Source: Salsipaludibacter sp038233055 (lineage in GTDB: Bacteria > Actinomycetota > Nitriliruptoria > Nitriliruptorales > Nitriliruptoraceae). Taken from it: DNA of 23,325 bases. Where the stretch lies: contig JBBSMS010000045.1 in NCBI GenBank assembly GCA_038233055.1, positions 1 through 23,325 of the forward strand, in the 5' to 3' direction. The notes under the pieces were generated by a model that was not told the origin of the DNA, searched no databases, and saw only the letters and a program-made list of their open reading frames with translations. The stretch's first letter is position 1. The number at the start of each line of letters is the position of its first letter. Positions 1 through 6,377 of the stretch are shown piece by piece. The position numbers and the translations under genes are program-made.

Positions 1-2
1 AC

Positions 3-119
3 ACCGAGATGACGGTGGAGTTGATTGCACCGATTGCGATGGACGAGGGGTTGCGGTTTGCGATTCGTGAGGGTGGCCGGACCGTGGGTGCGGGCCGGGT
101 CACCACCGTCCTCGCGTGA
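3..119 (+). CDS. tuf: Elongation factor Tu, C-terminal end (partial)
   Basis: Only the last 38 codons and the TGA stop are present; the gene enters from the left edge. The translation contains MTVELIAPIAMDEGLRFAIR followed by EGGRTVGAGRV, the conserved end of EF-Tu domain 3. EF-Tu is the GTPase that delivers aminoacyl-tRNA to the ribosome. A tuf gene just upstream of the secE-nusG region is a known bacterial arrangement, although many actinobacteria keep tuf in the str operon, so a second copy may exist elsewhere. The codon use is odd: all three isoleucines are ATT and the one phenylalanine is TTT, while neighbouring ribosomal genes use ATC and TTC almost only. A hairpin starts 3 bases after the stop. 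Identity is clear despite the short length. Confidence 0.95.
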   Translation, partial: TEMTVELIAPIAMDEGLRFAIREGGRTVGAGRVTTVLA

Positions 120-121
120 CG

Positions 122-171
122 CGCGCCCTCGCTGCGCTCGGGCGCGTTGGAGTTGCTCGCAAGCTCGCAAC
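122..171 (-). repeat. Two adjacent GAGC..GCGA hairpin repeats after tuf
   Basis: Both copies read on the minus strand. The first pairs CGCGCCC (122-128) with GGGCGCG (140-146) around an 11-base apex, which on the minus strand is GAGCGCAGCGA. The second pairs GTTGC (152-156) with GCAAC (167-171) around the apex GAGCTTGCGA. The same element recurs near 3862, 7637, 7940 and 8053. Starting three bases after the tuf stop, the first hairpin could also terminate or stabilise the tuf transcript, but no T-run follows it. Confidence 0.75.
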
Positions 172-245
172 GTCCAGAGCCCCGGGACCACCCGAAACCG
201 GACGTCGCCGGTCGGGTCCCGTTCGCCGCGAGCGGGCCCGACCGG

Positions 246-277
246 TTGTCCGCGACCGGTCCGCGCTGGGGTATCGT
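246..277 (+). promoter_or_regulatory. Candidate rpmG promoter
   Basis: TATCGT at 272-277 fits the actinobacterial TANNNT -10 pattern. TTGTCC at 246-251 resembles a -35, but the spacer is 20 bases, longer than ideal. Transcription would start near 284, giving a leader of about 140 bases before rpmG. The call rests mainly on the -10. Confidence 0.4.
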
Positions 278-423
278 GGGCGTTCGCGTCCCGGGCCATG
301 CACTACTCCCACCGGCCCGTCGCCCCATCGCCCCCGTTCGACCTGGCGGTCCGACCGGTCTGCCCCACCCGTCAAGTCCCACGACATCGACATGGCCCCG
401 TACGGGCCTCGAGGAGACGAGCC

Positions 424-588
424 ATGGCCAAGAGCGGCAATCGGCCGAAGGTGACCCTTGCCTGCCCGGAGTGCAAGGAGCGCAACTACATCACCACCAA
501 GCACCGGGTCACGCAGCGCGAGCGCATCGAGTTCAAGAAGTACTGCCCGCGGTGCCGCGAGCACACCCTGCACAAGGAAACCCGCTGA
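424..588 (+). CDS. rpmG: 50S ribosomal protein L33
   Basis: This 54-residue protein of the large ribosomal subunit begins MAKSGNRPKVTLACPECKER. It has two CxxC pairs (CPEC near residue 14 and CPRC near residue 40), so it is the zinc-binding form of L33. Length and ending (HTLHKETR) match the family. The start is set by GAGGAG at 411-416, seven bases before the ATG; an open frame continues upstream without family similarity. In mycobacteria the zinc-type rpmG sits just before hadA; here 2.3 kb of accessory genes separate them. Two hairpins follow the gene. Confidence 0.96.
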   Translation: MAKSGNRPKVTLACPECKERNYITTKHRVTQRERIEFKKYCPRCREHTLHKETR

Positions 589-663
589 CCCAAGCGGTCC
601 GTGGTCGTCGCCGCCCGCCTTCCGGCGTCCGGTCCTGACCACGTCACACCACCTCCGCAGCCC

Positions 664-723
664 GTCGACTTCGGTCGACATGCGTGCTGCACACAACGGC
701 CCCCGGATCCCGCCGTCCGGGGG
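664..723 (+). terminator. Two hairpins between convergent rpmG and hydrolase gene
   Basis: GTCGAC (664-669) pairs with GTCGAC (674-679) across TTCG, a C-G-closed UUCG tetraloop. A second hairpin pairs CCCCCGGA (700-707) with TCCGGGGG (716-723). They lie between the ends of convergent genes, so they may act in both directions. No long T-run follows either one. Confidence 0.55.
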
Positions 724-744
724 TCGTTCCCTGTCTCCTGCCGA

Positions 745-1323
745 TCAGTCGAGGCCGTCGAGGAAGGCCAGGGTGCGTTGCAGGAACAGGGCGGTTGCGT
801 CCGGGTCGTGGGACGGCAACGACGCGTCGGCGAAGAGGTGGTCCGCTCCGGGGTAGAGGAACAGTTCGGCCCGGTCGGTGGACGCCACCAGGTCCCGGGC
901 GGCGTCGAGGTTGCCACCGTCGACGAAGTTGGGGTCGGCGTCCATGCCGTGCACCTGGACGGGCACGTCCTCGGGCCAGCCGTCTCCGAACTCCTCGACC
1001 GGCAGGCACGCGTCCACGAGGATCGCGCCGCGGGTACCGGCCCGGTTCTGGGCCAGGTTCTGGGCCGGCATGACCCCCAGCGAGAACCCGGCCCAGACAA
1101 GGCCGGGTCCCAGGTCGGCGGCGGCTGCCAGGCCCTGGTCGAGCAAGGTGGCGAACCCGACCTCGCGGGCGTGGGCCATCCCGTCGTCCAGGGTGGCGAA
1201 CGTCTCGCCGTCGAACAGGTCGGGCGTGTGCACGGTGTGACCCGCGTCCTGCCACTGCCGGGCGACGGCCTCGATCCCCTCGGTCCGGCCCTGGACATGG
1301 TGGTAGAGCATGATCTCGGCCAT
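745..1323 (-). CDS. Dienelactone hydrolase family protein (alpha/beta hydrolase)
   Basis: This predicted cytoplasmic hydrolase of 192 residues has the alpha/beta fold of the dienelactone hydrolase family. The nucleophile elbow is GFSLG with Ser81, where classical dienelactone hydrolases have cysteine. Asp130 (MDADP) and His162 (GADHLF) complete a plausible triad. LYHHVQGRT near the start and a C-terminal helix ending FLDGLD fit the family. The start at 1323 is preferred because GGAG lies seven bases upstream; an in-frame ATG at 1341 has no good ribosome site. The gene diverges from an ArsR-type regulator across a short palindromic gap, so that regulator probably controls it. The substrate cannot be told. 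Confidence 0.82.
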   Translation of the reverse strand: MAEIMLYHHVQGRTEGIEAVARQWQDAGHTVHTPDLFDGETFATLDDGMAHAREVGFATLLDQGLAAAADLGPGLVWAGFSLGVMPAQNLAQNRAGTRGAILVDACLPVEEFGDGWPEDVPVQVHGMDADPNFVDGGNLDAARDLVASTDRAELFLYPGADHLFADASLPSHDPDATALFLQRTLAFLDGLD

Positions 1324-1352
1324 GATGGCACTCCGTTCCATCGATCCAATTA

Positions 1353-1365
1353 GTTCGAACGTTCG
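1353..1365. promoter_or_regulatory. Overlapping palindromes, candidate regulator operator
   Basis: GTTCGAAC (1353-1360) and CGAACGTTCG (1356-1365) are overlapping perfect palindromes in the gap between the divergent hydrolase and regulator genes. Their position suits an operator for the winged-helix regulator. TAGTCT at 1373-1378 could be its -10, giving a nearly leaderless message starting at the 1387 ATG. Confidence 0.5.
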
Positions 1366-1386
1366 GGGATGTTAGTCTCATCCACC

Positions 1387-1974
1387 ATGTCGAGCAACCC
1401 CAGTACGCCGGACTACGAACTCGCCGACCGACTCGTGCTCACCACGCCCGCCCAGGTAAAGGCGATCGGCAACGAACTGCGCACGACGATCCTCGGCCTG
1501 CTGCACGAACGGGCCGCGAGCGTGACCGAGTTGGCCGAGGCGCTCGATCGTCCCCGCAGCACCGTTGCCTACCACGTGCGCCTGCTGGCCGACGCCGGGC
1601 TGCTGCGGGTGGTGCGGACGCGCCGGGTGCGGGCCGTGGAGGAACGCTTCTACGGGCGGACCGCGCGCCTGTTCCACGTCGGGGTGGGCGAGCAGGCCGC
1701 CGACGACCTGCCGCTGGACTTCAACGACTTCGAGGTCGCGGCCCGGGAGTCGGCCGCGGCCTACGGGGACCGCACGCTGTGGGGGTTCATCCGCCACGCC
1801 CGGATCTCGGAGGAGGTCGCCAGCGAGTTCTGGGAGGAGATGGCCGACCTGGTGCGTACGTTCGAGACACTGCCCCGCTCGGGCGACACGTCGTACGGCT
1901 TCGCCCTCGGCATCTACCCGACGACCGGCCCGACCCTGTCGTCGGGGCCCGACGAGGGCGTCGGCGAGGCGTGA
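1387..1974 (+). CDS. ArsR-type winged helix-turn-helix regulator
   Basis: This 195-residue protein has an N-terminal winged helix domain of the ArsR-like type. Residues 25-45 (IGNELRTTILGLLHERAAS) form the first helices. Residues 46-67 (VTELAEALDRPRSTVAYHVR) are the helix-turn-helix, followed by LLADAGLLRVVRTRRVRAVE as recognition end and wing. The C-terminal half is a helical effector domain with no recognised ligand site and no obvious metal-binding cysteines. The ATG at 1387 gives a normal N-terminus; an in-frame ATG at 1369 sits directly against a G-run, so it lacks room for a ribosome site. Its target is probably itself and the divergent hydrolase. It converges on the next gene with 13 bases between them. 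Confidence 0.82.
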   Translation: MSSNPSTPDYELADRLVLTTPAQVKAIGNELRTTILGLLHERAASVTELAEALDRPRSTVAYHVRLLADAGLLRVVRTRRVRAVEERFYGRTARLFHVGVGEQAADDLPLDFNDFEVAARESAAAYGDRTLWGFIRHARISEEVASEFWEEMADLVRTFETLPRSGDTSYGFALGIYPTTGPTLSSGPDEGVGEA

Positions 1975-1987
1975 CCGGGGCCGTGGC

Positions 1988-2814
1988 TCACGAGTCCGAC
2001 AGGAGCCGGGACAGCAGGTCGTCGACGGTCGGGTCGCTGGCATGCCTCAGCTCCGCGAGGTGGCTGTAGACCTCGGCCGCCGCGACGTGGAAGCCGGACG
2101 GCTGGCCGTCGGCCGCCATGGCGCCCGCGATCTCGCGCAGTTCGCCCTCGAAGCGCCAGGCCTTCGCGGCCAACGGGCCGGCCCGGCCGCTGCGCTCGGC
2201 CAGTCCCGGCAACGAGCGTTCCCATTCGGCCAGCACGGCGTCCTCCACGCCCTCCGCCCGGGCCATCGCCGCAGCGAGACCGCCAGGGCCGCAGTCGCCT
2301 TCGTCCAGCCCGCAAACGCCATCTTGACCGCGGACGCGGCCCCCACCGGCCCGTCCAGCACCACGACCTCCAGCGCGTCGTCGTGAAACAGTCCGGCCAC
2401 GGTCGGCGCCGACGGACCGGACAGGTACAGCCGGGTGGGATGGTCGTCGCCGTGGACCGGTGGGCCGCCGATGATCGATCCGTCCACCGTGACGGCGAAC
2501 AGCGCCCCGACGGCGCGGGTGGTGTCCGGACGGACCGCGTTGGCCTCGACGTAGCACCCCGTGAAGTCGGCCGCTGCGACCGCACGGGCCACCTCCAGCG
2601 CGACCCCGGGTGGACACAGCGACACCACGACGTCCGCGGCGTCGACCAGCGCCGGGACCGAGGCCAGGTCGCGCAGGCCCGCATCCCCGGCCCGACGCCG
2701 GGTCGCGTCCGACCGGTCCGCACCGGCCCACACCACCTCGTGGCCGGCCTCGACCAGCAGGCCGCCGATCACGGCACCCATCGCGCCGGGGTGCAGCAGG
2801 CCGATCGTGGTCAT
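1988..2814 (-). pseudogene. 6-phosphogluconate-dehydrogenase-like NAD(P) oxidoreductase, frameshifted
   Basis: The first 181 codons encode a Rossmann NAD(P)-binding domain, MTTIGLLHPGAMGAVIGGLL, typical of 6-phosphogluconate and 3-hydroxyisobutyrate dehydrogenases, followed by SLCPPGVALEVA and GPVGAASAVKMAFAGWTKA. The frame then breaks at about 2266-2280. The next 94 codons in another frame (MARAEGVEDAVLAEWERSLP to RLLSDS) supply the expected helical C-terminal domain, resembling DUF1932. Inserting one base near 2272 restores a protein of about 275 residues. Both halves keep coding character, so this is a recent mutation or a sequencing error. The ATG at 2814 has GAGGAG six bases upstream. 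Substrate unknown. Confidence 0.8.
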
Positions 2815-2907
2815 GGGTCGCTCCTCGTCCGGTGGTCGGTGGGGCCCGGTGTCCCGGTCGCGCCCGGTCGGGTGCCTCGACCGGGCGTCGTCGGTCCCGG
2901 GCACACC

Positions 2908-2913
2908 TAGGCT
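2908..2913 (+). promoter_or_regulatory. Candidate hadA -10 element
   Basis: TAGGCT fits TANNNT and lies 29 bases before the hadA GTG, with room for a start near 2920 and the GGAG ribosome site. No convincing -35 is seen at 17 bases. Confidence 0.35.
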
Positions 2914-2941
2914 GGTCCCACCACTCACCGGGAGCACCTGC

Positions 2942-3418
2942 GTGGCGTTGAACACCGATCGGATCGGGGCGACCTACCAGTCGTACCCCTACGAGGTTTC
3001 CCGCGTCAAGATCCACGAGTACGCCGATGCGCTGGGCGAGGACGACCCGCGCTACTACGGCGACGGCGACGACTGCGTGGCACCGCCCACCTTCGCGGCC
3101 GCGTTCACCGTCATCCAGGGGGCGGAGGCGCTGGTGGCGGACCCCGACCTGGGTGCGCACTGGAAGCTGGTCCACGGCAGCCAGCGCTACGACTGGGGGT
3201 CCCGGCTGCTGCGCCCGGGGGACCGGTTGACCTGCACCCCGCGGATCGCCGACATCCGGACCCGCGGGGCCAACGAGATGCTCACCGTCGAGATCGACTG
3301 CCGTTTCACCGACACCGACGAGCAGGCGGTCCGGTCGACCGGCATGATCGTGTTCCTGGGCTCCGCACCTACCCGTCACACCAACAGCACGAACATGATC
3401 GGCGAGGATCCGTCATGA
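2942..3418 (+). CDS. hadA: (3R)-hydroxyacyl-ACP dehydratase subunit HadA-like, MaoC N-terminal type
   Basis: This 158-residue single hotdog-fold protein is of the FAS1-like/MaoC N-terminal dehydratase type. Recognisable parts are SYPYEVSRVKIHEYADALGE near residue 14, APPTFAAAF at residues 47-55, and HGSQRYDW near 78 followed by RPGDRLT. It should pair with the product of the next gene to dehydrate 3-hydroxyacyl-ACP in fatty acid elongation, as HadA does with HadB in mycobacteria. The GTG start is preceded by GGAG with seven bases spacing; the frame is open further upstream but overlaps the divergent gene's leader. The stop overlaps the hadB start as ATGA, so the two are translationally coupled. 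The exact acyl substrate here is inferred. Confidence 0.85.
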   Translation: MALNTDRIGATYQSYPYEVSRVKIHEYADALGEDDPRYYGDGDDCVAPPTFAAAFTVIQGAEALVADPDLGAHWKLVHGSQRYDWGSRLLRPGDRLTCTPRIADIRTRGANEMLTVEIDCRFTDTDEQAVRSTGMIVFLGSAPTRHTNSTNMIGEDPS

Positions 3419-3822
3419 GCGACGCGAGCACCGCTGCCGCGGGCGACGAACTTCCCGTCCTGGCCCAGACCGCGACACTGGCCACGGCCGTGGCCTACGC
3501 CGCGGCGTCCGGCGACCTCAATCCACTCCACTACGACCCCGCCGTGGCCGCCGACGTCAGTCCGACCGGCGACGTCATCGCCCACGGGATGTACTCGATG
3601 GGGTTGGCGTCGCGGCTGTTGACGGCCTTCGCCGGCGACCCGGGCCGAGTCGCCTCCCTGGACGTGCGCTTCACCCGGCCATGGCCGCTCGGGACGGAGG
3701 CGACGTTCGGCGGCACGGTCAAGGAGGTCACCGACGCCGAGGTGGTGGTCAGCCTGTGGGGCAAGGACGCCGACGGCAAGGCCATGCTGCGGGCGACCGG
3801 CGTCGTCGTGCGCTCGACGTAG
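3415..3822 (+). CDS. hadB: (3R)-hydroxyacyl-ACP dehydratase subunit HadB-like, MaoC domain
   Basis: This 135-residue hotdog protein carries the hydratase-2 motif ASGDLNPLHYDP at residues 31-42, with catalytic Asp34 and His39, followed by IAHGMYSMG. It is the catalytic partner of the HadA-like subunit, with which it overlaps by four bases. The C-terminus (KAMLRATGVVVRST) is complete and length is normal. In mycobacteria hadC follows and the cluster ends at tRNA-Trp and secE; here hadC is absent and a 328-base gap leads directly to tRNA-Trp. Family and pairing are clear; a mycolate-type role should not be assumed. Confidence 0.88.
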   Translation: MSDASTAAAGDELPVLAQTATLATAVAYAAASGDLNPLHYDPAVAADVSPTGDVIAHGMYSMGLASRLLTAFAGDPGRVASLDVRFTRPWPLGTEATFGGTVKEVTDAEVVVSLWGKDADGKAMLRATGVVVRST

Positions 3823-3861
3823 GCACATTCCGTGGACGTGTGCATCCCCGAGCGCATTGAA

Positions 3862-3883
3862 GTTGTTCGCTGGCGCTCACAAC
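3862..3883 (-). repeat. GAGC..GCGA hairpin repeat downstream of hadB
   Basis: GTTGT (3862-3866) pairs with ACAAC (3879-3883). On the minus strand the apex is GAGCGCCAGCGA, one base longer than the common GAGCGCAGCGA. The flanking minus-strand text AACTTCAATGCGC resembles the AACTCCAACGCG flank of other copies. The rest of the 328-base gap holds a GCCGCCGGCGGC palindrome near 3889 and the tRNA promoter; I see no gene in it. Confidence 0.72.
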
Positions 3884-4025
3884 TCTCGCCGCCGGCGGCG
3901 CTGACGACGGCGGACCAGTCGATCCCCGTCCGGTGGCGCGGCGGCTCGACGGGGGACGACGGGTGCCGGCCCCGATCGCGAGACGACGACCGCGTCGTCA
4001 CCGCCAAGACGTCGGGGGGCGTCGG

Positions 4026-4054
4026 TTGTCGCCCGTGGGAGGTGGCGGTACGCT
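4026..4054 (+). promoter_or_regulatory. Promoter of tRNA-Trp / secE / nusG
   Basis: TTGTCG (4026-4031) and TACGCT (4049-4054) are separated by 17 bases. They match the sigma-70-type -35 TTGNCN and -10 TANNNT. The predicted start is near 4061, about 90 bases before the tRNA. The eleven bases CGGTACGCTCG recur exactly around the rplJ -10 at 8800. Confidence 0.6.
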
Positions 4055-4060
4055 CGACTG

Positions 4061-4084
4061 ACGCTGCCTTTCACGAGGCAGCGT
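4061..4084 (+). other. Strong hairpin at the predicted 5' end of the tRNA transcript
   Basis: ACGCTGCCT (4061-4069) pairs perfectly with AGGCAGCGT (4076-4084) over the loop TTCACG. It begins at or next to the predicted start site, so it could be a 5' stabilising or processing stem, or a terminator for reading through from hadB. No T-run follows. Confidence 0.55.
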
Positions 4085-4150
4085 TGCCGTGTCGGGCGTT
4101 GGTCGCCGTCCCTTCATTCCAGGACGTGCTCCGGCGTTCGACCGGTACCC

Positions 4151-4227
4151 ACGGGAGTAGCTCAATTTGGCAGAGCACCGGTCTCCAAAACCGGCGGTTG
4201 GGGGTTCAAGTCCCTCCTCCCGTGCCA
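4151..4227 (+). tRNA. tRNA-Trp (CCA anticodon)
   Basis: The acceptor strands ACGGGAG and CTCCCGT pair over seven bases, with discriminator G and an encoded CCA end at 4225-4227. The D-arm is GCTC/GAGC. The anticodon stem CCGGT/ACCGG encloses the loop CTCCAAA with anticodon CCA for tryptophan. The T-arm contains TTCAAGT. tRNA-Trp directly before secE is a conserved bacterial arrangement, and the spacing suggests cotranscription with secE and nusG followed by processing. Confidence 0.97.
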
Positions 4228-4309
4228 TCGGCGGACCCGGGCAGGCCGGCCAAGGTCACGTCGCCCACCGCCCCCATCGACCCCCCCTCGACCCAGAAGT
4301 GAGACGTAC

Positions 4310-4594
4310 ATGAGCCGCGAGGACGAGCGCGCTGCCAACAAGGCACAACGCCAGGCCGAGCAGGTCGACACCTCCGACACCGTCGCCGCGTCGGTCGGTT
4401 CCACCCGGCGTTCCCGCGTGAGCCCGCCGCAGTTCCTGCGCGAGGTCCGGGGCGAACTCCGCAAGGTCGCCTGGCCGTCCCGGCCGGAGGTCGTGAGCTA
4501 CACGGTCACCGTGCTGGTCGTCACCGCCTTCCTGACCCTGGTCGTGTGGGGGATGGACTGGGTGCTGCGGGAAAGCGCCCTGCGGTTCCTCTGA
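4310..4594 (+). CDS. secE: Preprotein translocase subunit SecE
   Basis: This 94-residue protein has a hydrophilic N-terminal region (about residues 1-40) and the amphipathic SecE signature FLREVRGELRKVAWPSRPEV at residues 43-62. One transmembrane segment follows, roughly residues 64-87 (SYTVTVLVVTAFLTLVVWGM). It is the single-spanning SecE type and clamps SecY in the SecYEG channel. The leader before its ATG, GAAGTGAGAC, is nearly repeated before nusG. It is the usual neighbour of nusG and lies 82 bases after tRNA-Trp, with 79 bases before nusG. Confidence 0.96.
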   Translation: MSREDERAANKAQRQAEQVDTSDTVAASVGSTRRSRVSPPQFLREVRGELRKVAWPSRPEVVSYTVTVLVVTAFLTLVVWGMDWVLRESALRFL

Positions 4595-4673
4595 GCCGAC
4601 CCGGCCACCTGCCCCGCCCGCGCCGACGGACCCCCTGATGCCGGCCGCGATCCCTGACTGAAGTGAGACACCC

Positions 4674-5798
4674 GTGACTGAATCCGACGTGACCGACGAG
4701 ACCACCGACGTGGTCGACCCGGCTGCGCCCGTCGAGGACGCCGACGGCGCCCCGGTCGACGACGGCGCCGTCACGACCGACGACGCCACCGCGGACGTGG
4801 AGGTGCCCGAGGCCGAGCCCGACGACGGCGCCGAAGCCGAGCCCGAGGCCGCCGACACGGACGAGCCTGACGCCGACGAGGACGAGCCCGACGCCGACGA
4901 GGCCGGGCCCGAGGCCGCCGACACGGACGCCACAGACGAGCCTGACGCCGACGAGGCCGAGTACGACGCTGCCGACACGGACGCCACCGAGCCCGTCGCG
5001 ACGGACGATCCCGATGCCGCCGAGGACGCGACGGAGGACGACGACCTCGACGACCTGCTCGGGCTGGCGGGCGCCGAGGACGTCTCGACCGACGATGCCG
5101 TCGCCGAGGAGACCCCCGTCACCGACGACGCCGACGACGCCACCACCGAAGCCGAGGCGACCCCGGCCCGACGTCGCCGCCCGGAGTCGATGGACGACGT
5201 CCGCGACCGGCGGGACCTGATCCGGCTGCCCGGCGACTGGTTCGTCGTGCACACCTACTCCGGCTACGAACAGCGGGTCAAGGACAACCTCACCAACCGC
5301 ATCGAGGCGCTGGCCGCCGAGGACCGCATCTTCGAACTCGTGATCCCCACCGAGGAGGTCACCGAGTTCAAGAAGGGCAAGAAGCAGGTCTCGGAGAAGA
5401 AGTTCCTGCCCGGCTACGTCCTGATCCGCATGGAACTGGACGACGAGACCTGGAACATCGTGCGCCACACCCCGGCCGTGACCGGGTTCGTCGGCGCCAC
5501 TGCCTCCAAGCCCGTCCCCCTGTCCCTGCGCGAGGTCGCCGCGACGCTCAAGATCCCCGACCGTCTCGAGGAGACGGTCGAGGGCCAGGAGCCGGTCGAG
5601 GAGACCAAGCCCCAGGTCCGCGAGATCGACCTGGAAGAGGGCGAGACCGTCCGAGTCACCACCGGTCCCTTCGCCGACTTCACCGGCACCATCGCTGAGA
5701 TCAACCTCGACCAGGCCAAGCTTCGCGTCATGGTCAGCGTCTTCGGGCGCGAGACCCCGCTGGAGATGCCGTTCGAACAGGTGGCAAAGATCACCTGA
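4674..5798 (+). CDS. nusG: Transcription termination/antitermination factor NusG with long acidic N-terminal extension
   Basis: NusG binds RNA polymerase through its NGN domain and couples it to Rho or the ribosome through its KOW domain. The NGN domain starts at residue 187 with GDWFVVHTYSGYEQRVKDNL and includes the conserved KKFLPGYVLIRM. The KOW domain is the C-terminal stretch EGETVRVTTGPFADFTGTIA to QVAKIT. Residues 1 to about 170 are an unstructured acidic extension of Asp, Glu, Ala, Thr and Pro with repeats such as EPDADE and EAADTDATDEP. A short basic patch, ARRRRP, precedes the NGN. At 374 residues it is about twice the E. coli length; shorter acidic extensions are known in Streptomyces NusG. 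The start is GTG, after AAGTGAGAC. Confidence 0.96.
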   Translation: MTESDVTDETTDVVDPAAPVEDADGAPVDDGAVTTDDATADVEVPEAEPDDGAEAEPEAADTDEPDADEDEPDADEAGPEAADTDATDEPDADEAEYDAADTDATEPVATDDPDAAEDATEDDDLDDLLGLAGAEDVSTDDAVAEETPVTDDADDATTEAEATPARRRRPESMDDVRDRRDLIRLPGDWFVVHTYSGYEQRVKDNLTNRIEALAAEDRIFELVIPTEEVTEFKKGKKQVSEKKFLPGYVLIRMELDDETWNIVRHTPAVTGFVGATASKPVPLSLREVAATLKIPDRLEETVEGQEPVEETKPQVREIDLEEGETVRVTTGPFADFTGTIAEINLDQAKLRVMVSVFGRETPLEMPFEQVAKIT

Positions 5799-5830
5799 GG
5801 CACCACCGTCGCGCACTGGCCGACCCGGTC

Positions 5831-5866
5831 GCCCGCGACACCGTGTCCACGGCACCCGCCGCGGGC
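5831..5866 (+). promoter_or_regulatory. Hairpin in the rplK leader
   Basis: GCCCGCG (5831-5837) pairs with CGCGGGC (5860-5866) in the 142-base nusG-rplK gap. In other bacteria L1 represses this operon by binding the leader, so this is a place where such a site could lie. I could not match the L1-binding motif itself. Confidence 0.35.
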
Positions 5867-5940
5867 ACGACAACCACCCCCGACGTGGGAGGGAGCCGCC
5901 AGCAGCGGCCCCGACTGGACCACGAGGAGACGATCGCACC

Positions 5941-6366
5941 ATGTCCAAGAAAGTCAGCGGCTTCATCAAGCTGCAGATCCCGGCCGGCCAGGCCAACCCG
6001 GCGCCCCCCGTGGGCCCGGCGTTGGGCCAGCACGGCGTCAACATCATGGAGTTCTGCAAGACGTTCAACGAACGCACGCAGCAACAGGCCGGCGACATCG
6101 TCCCGGTCGAGATCACGGTCTACGAGGACCGCTCCTTCACCTTCATCACCAAGACCCCGCCGGCAGCTCAGTTGCTGCTCAAGGCGGCCGGGCTGAAGTC
6201 CGGTTCCGGTGAGCCCCACATCACCAAGGTCGGCTCGGTGTCCCGCGATCAGGTCCGCGACATCGCCGAGAAGAAGATGCCCGACCTCAACGCCATCGAC
6301 ATCGACGGCGCCATGAAGATCATCGAGGGCACCGCGCGCTCGATGGGCATCACGGTCAAGGGCTGA
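5941..6366 (+). CDS. rplK: 50S ribosomal protein L11
   Basis: This 141-residue L11 forms the base of the L7/L12 stalk and binds the GTPase-associated centre of 23S rRNA. The N-terminal domain has the signature GQANPAPPVGPALGQHGVNI with the proline-rich helix that thiopeptides contact. The C-terminal RNA-binding domain includes TPPAAQLLLKAAGLKSGSGE and ends ARSMGITVKG. Length is typical. The ATG follows GAGGAG at a longish 11-base spacing. rplA begins 11 bases after the stop, so the two form an operon. Confidence 0.97.
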   Translation: MSKKVSGFIKLQIPAGQANPAPPVGPALGQHGVNIMEFCKTFNERTQQQAGDIVPVEITVYEDRSFTFITKTPPAAQLLLKAAGLKSGSGEPHITKVGSVSRDQVRDIAEKKMPDLNAIDIDGAMKIIEGTARSMGITVKG

Positions 6367-6377
6367 GGGAGACGATC

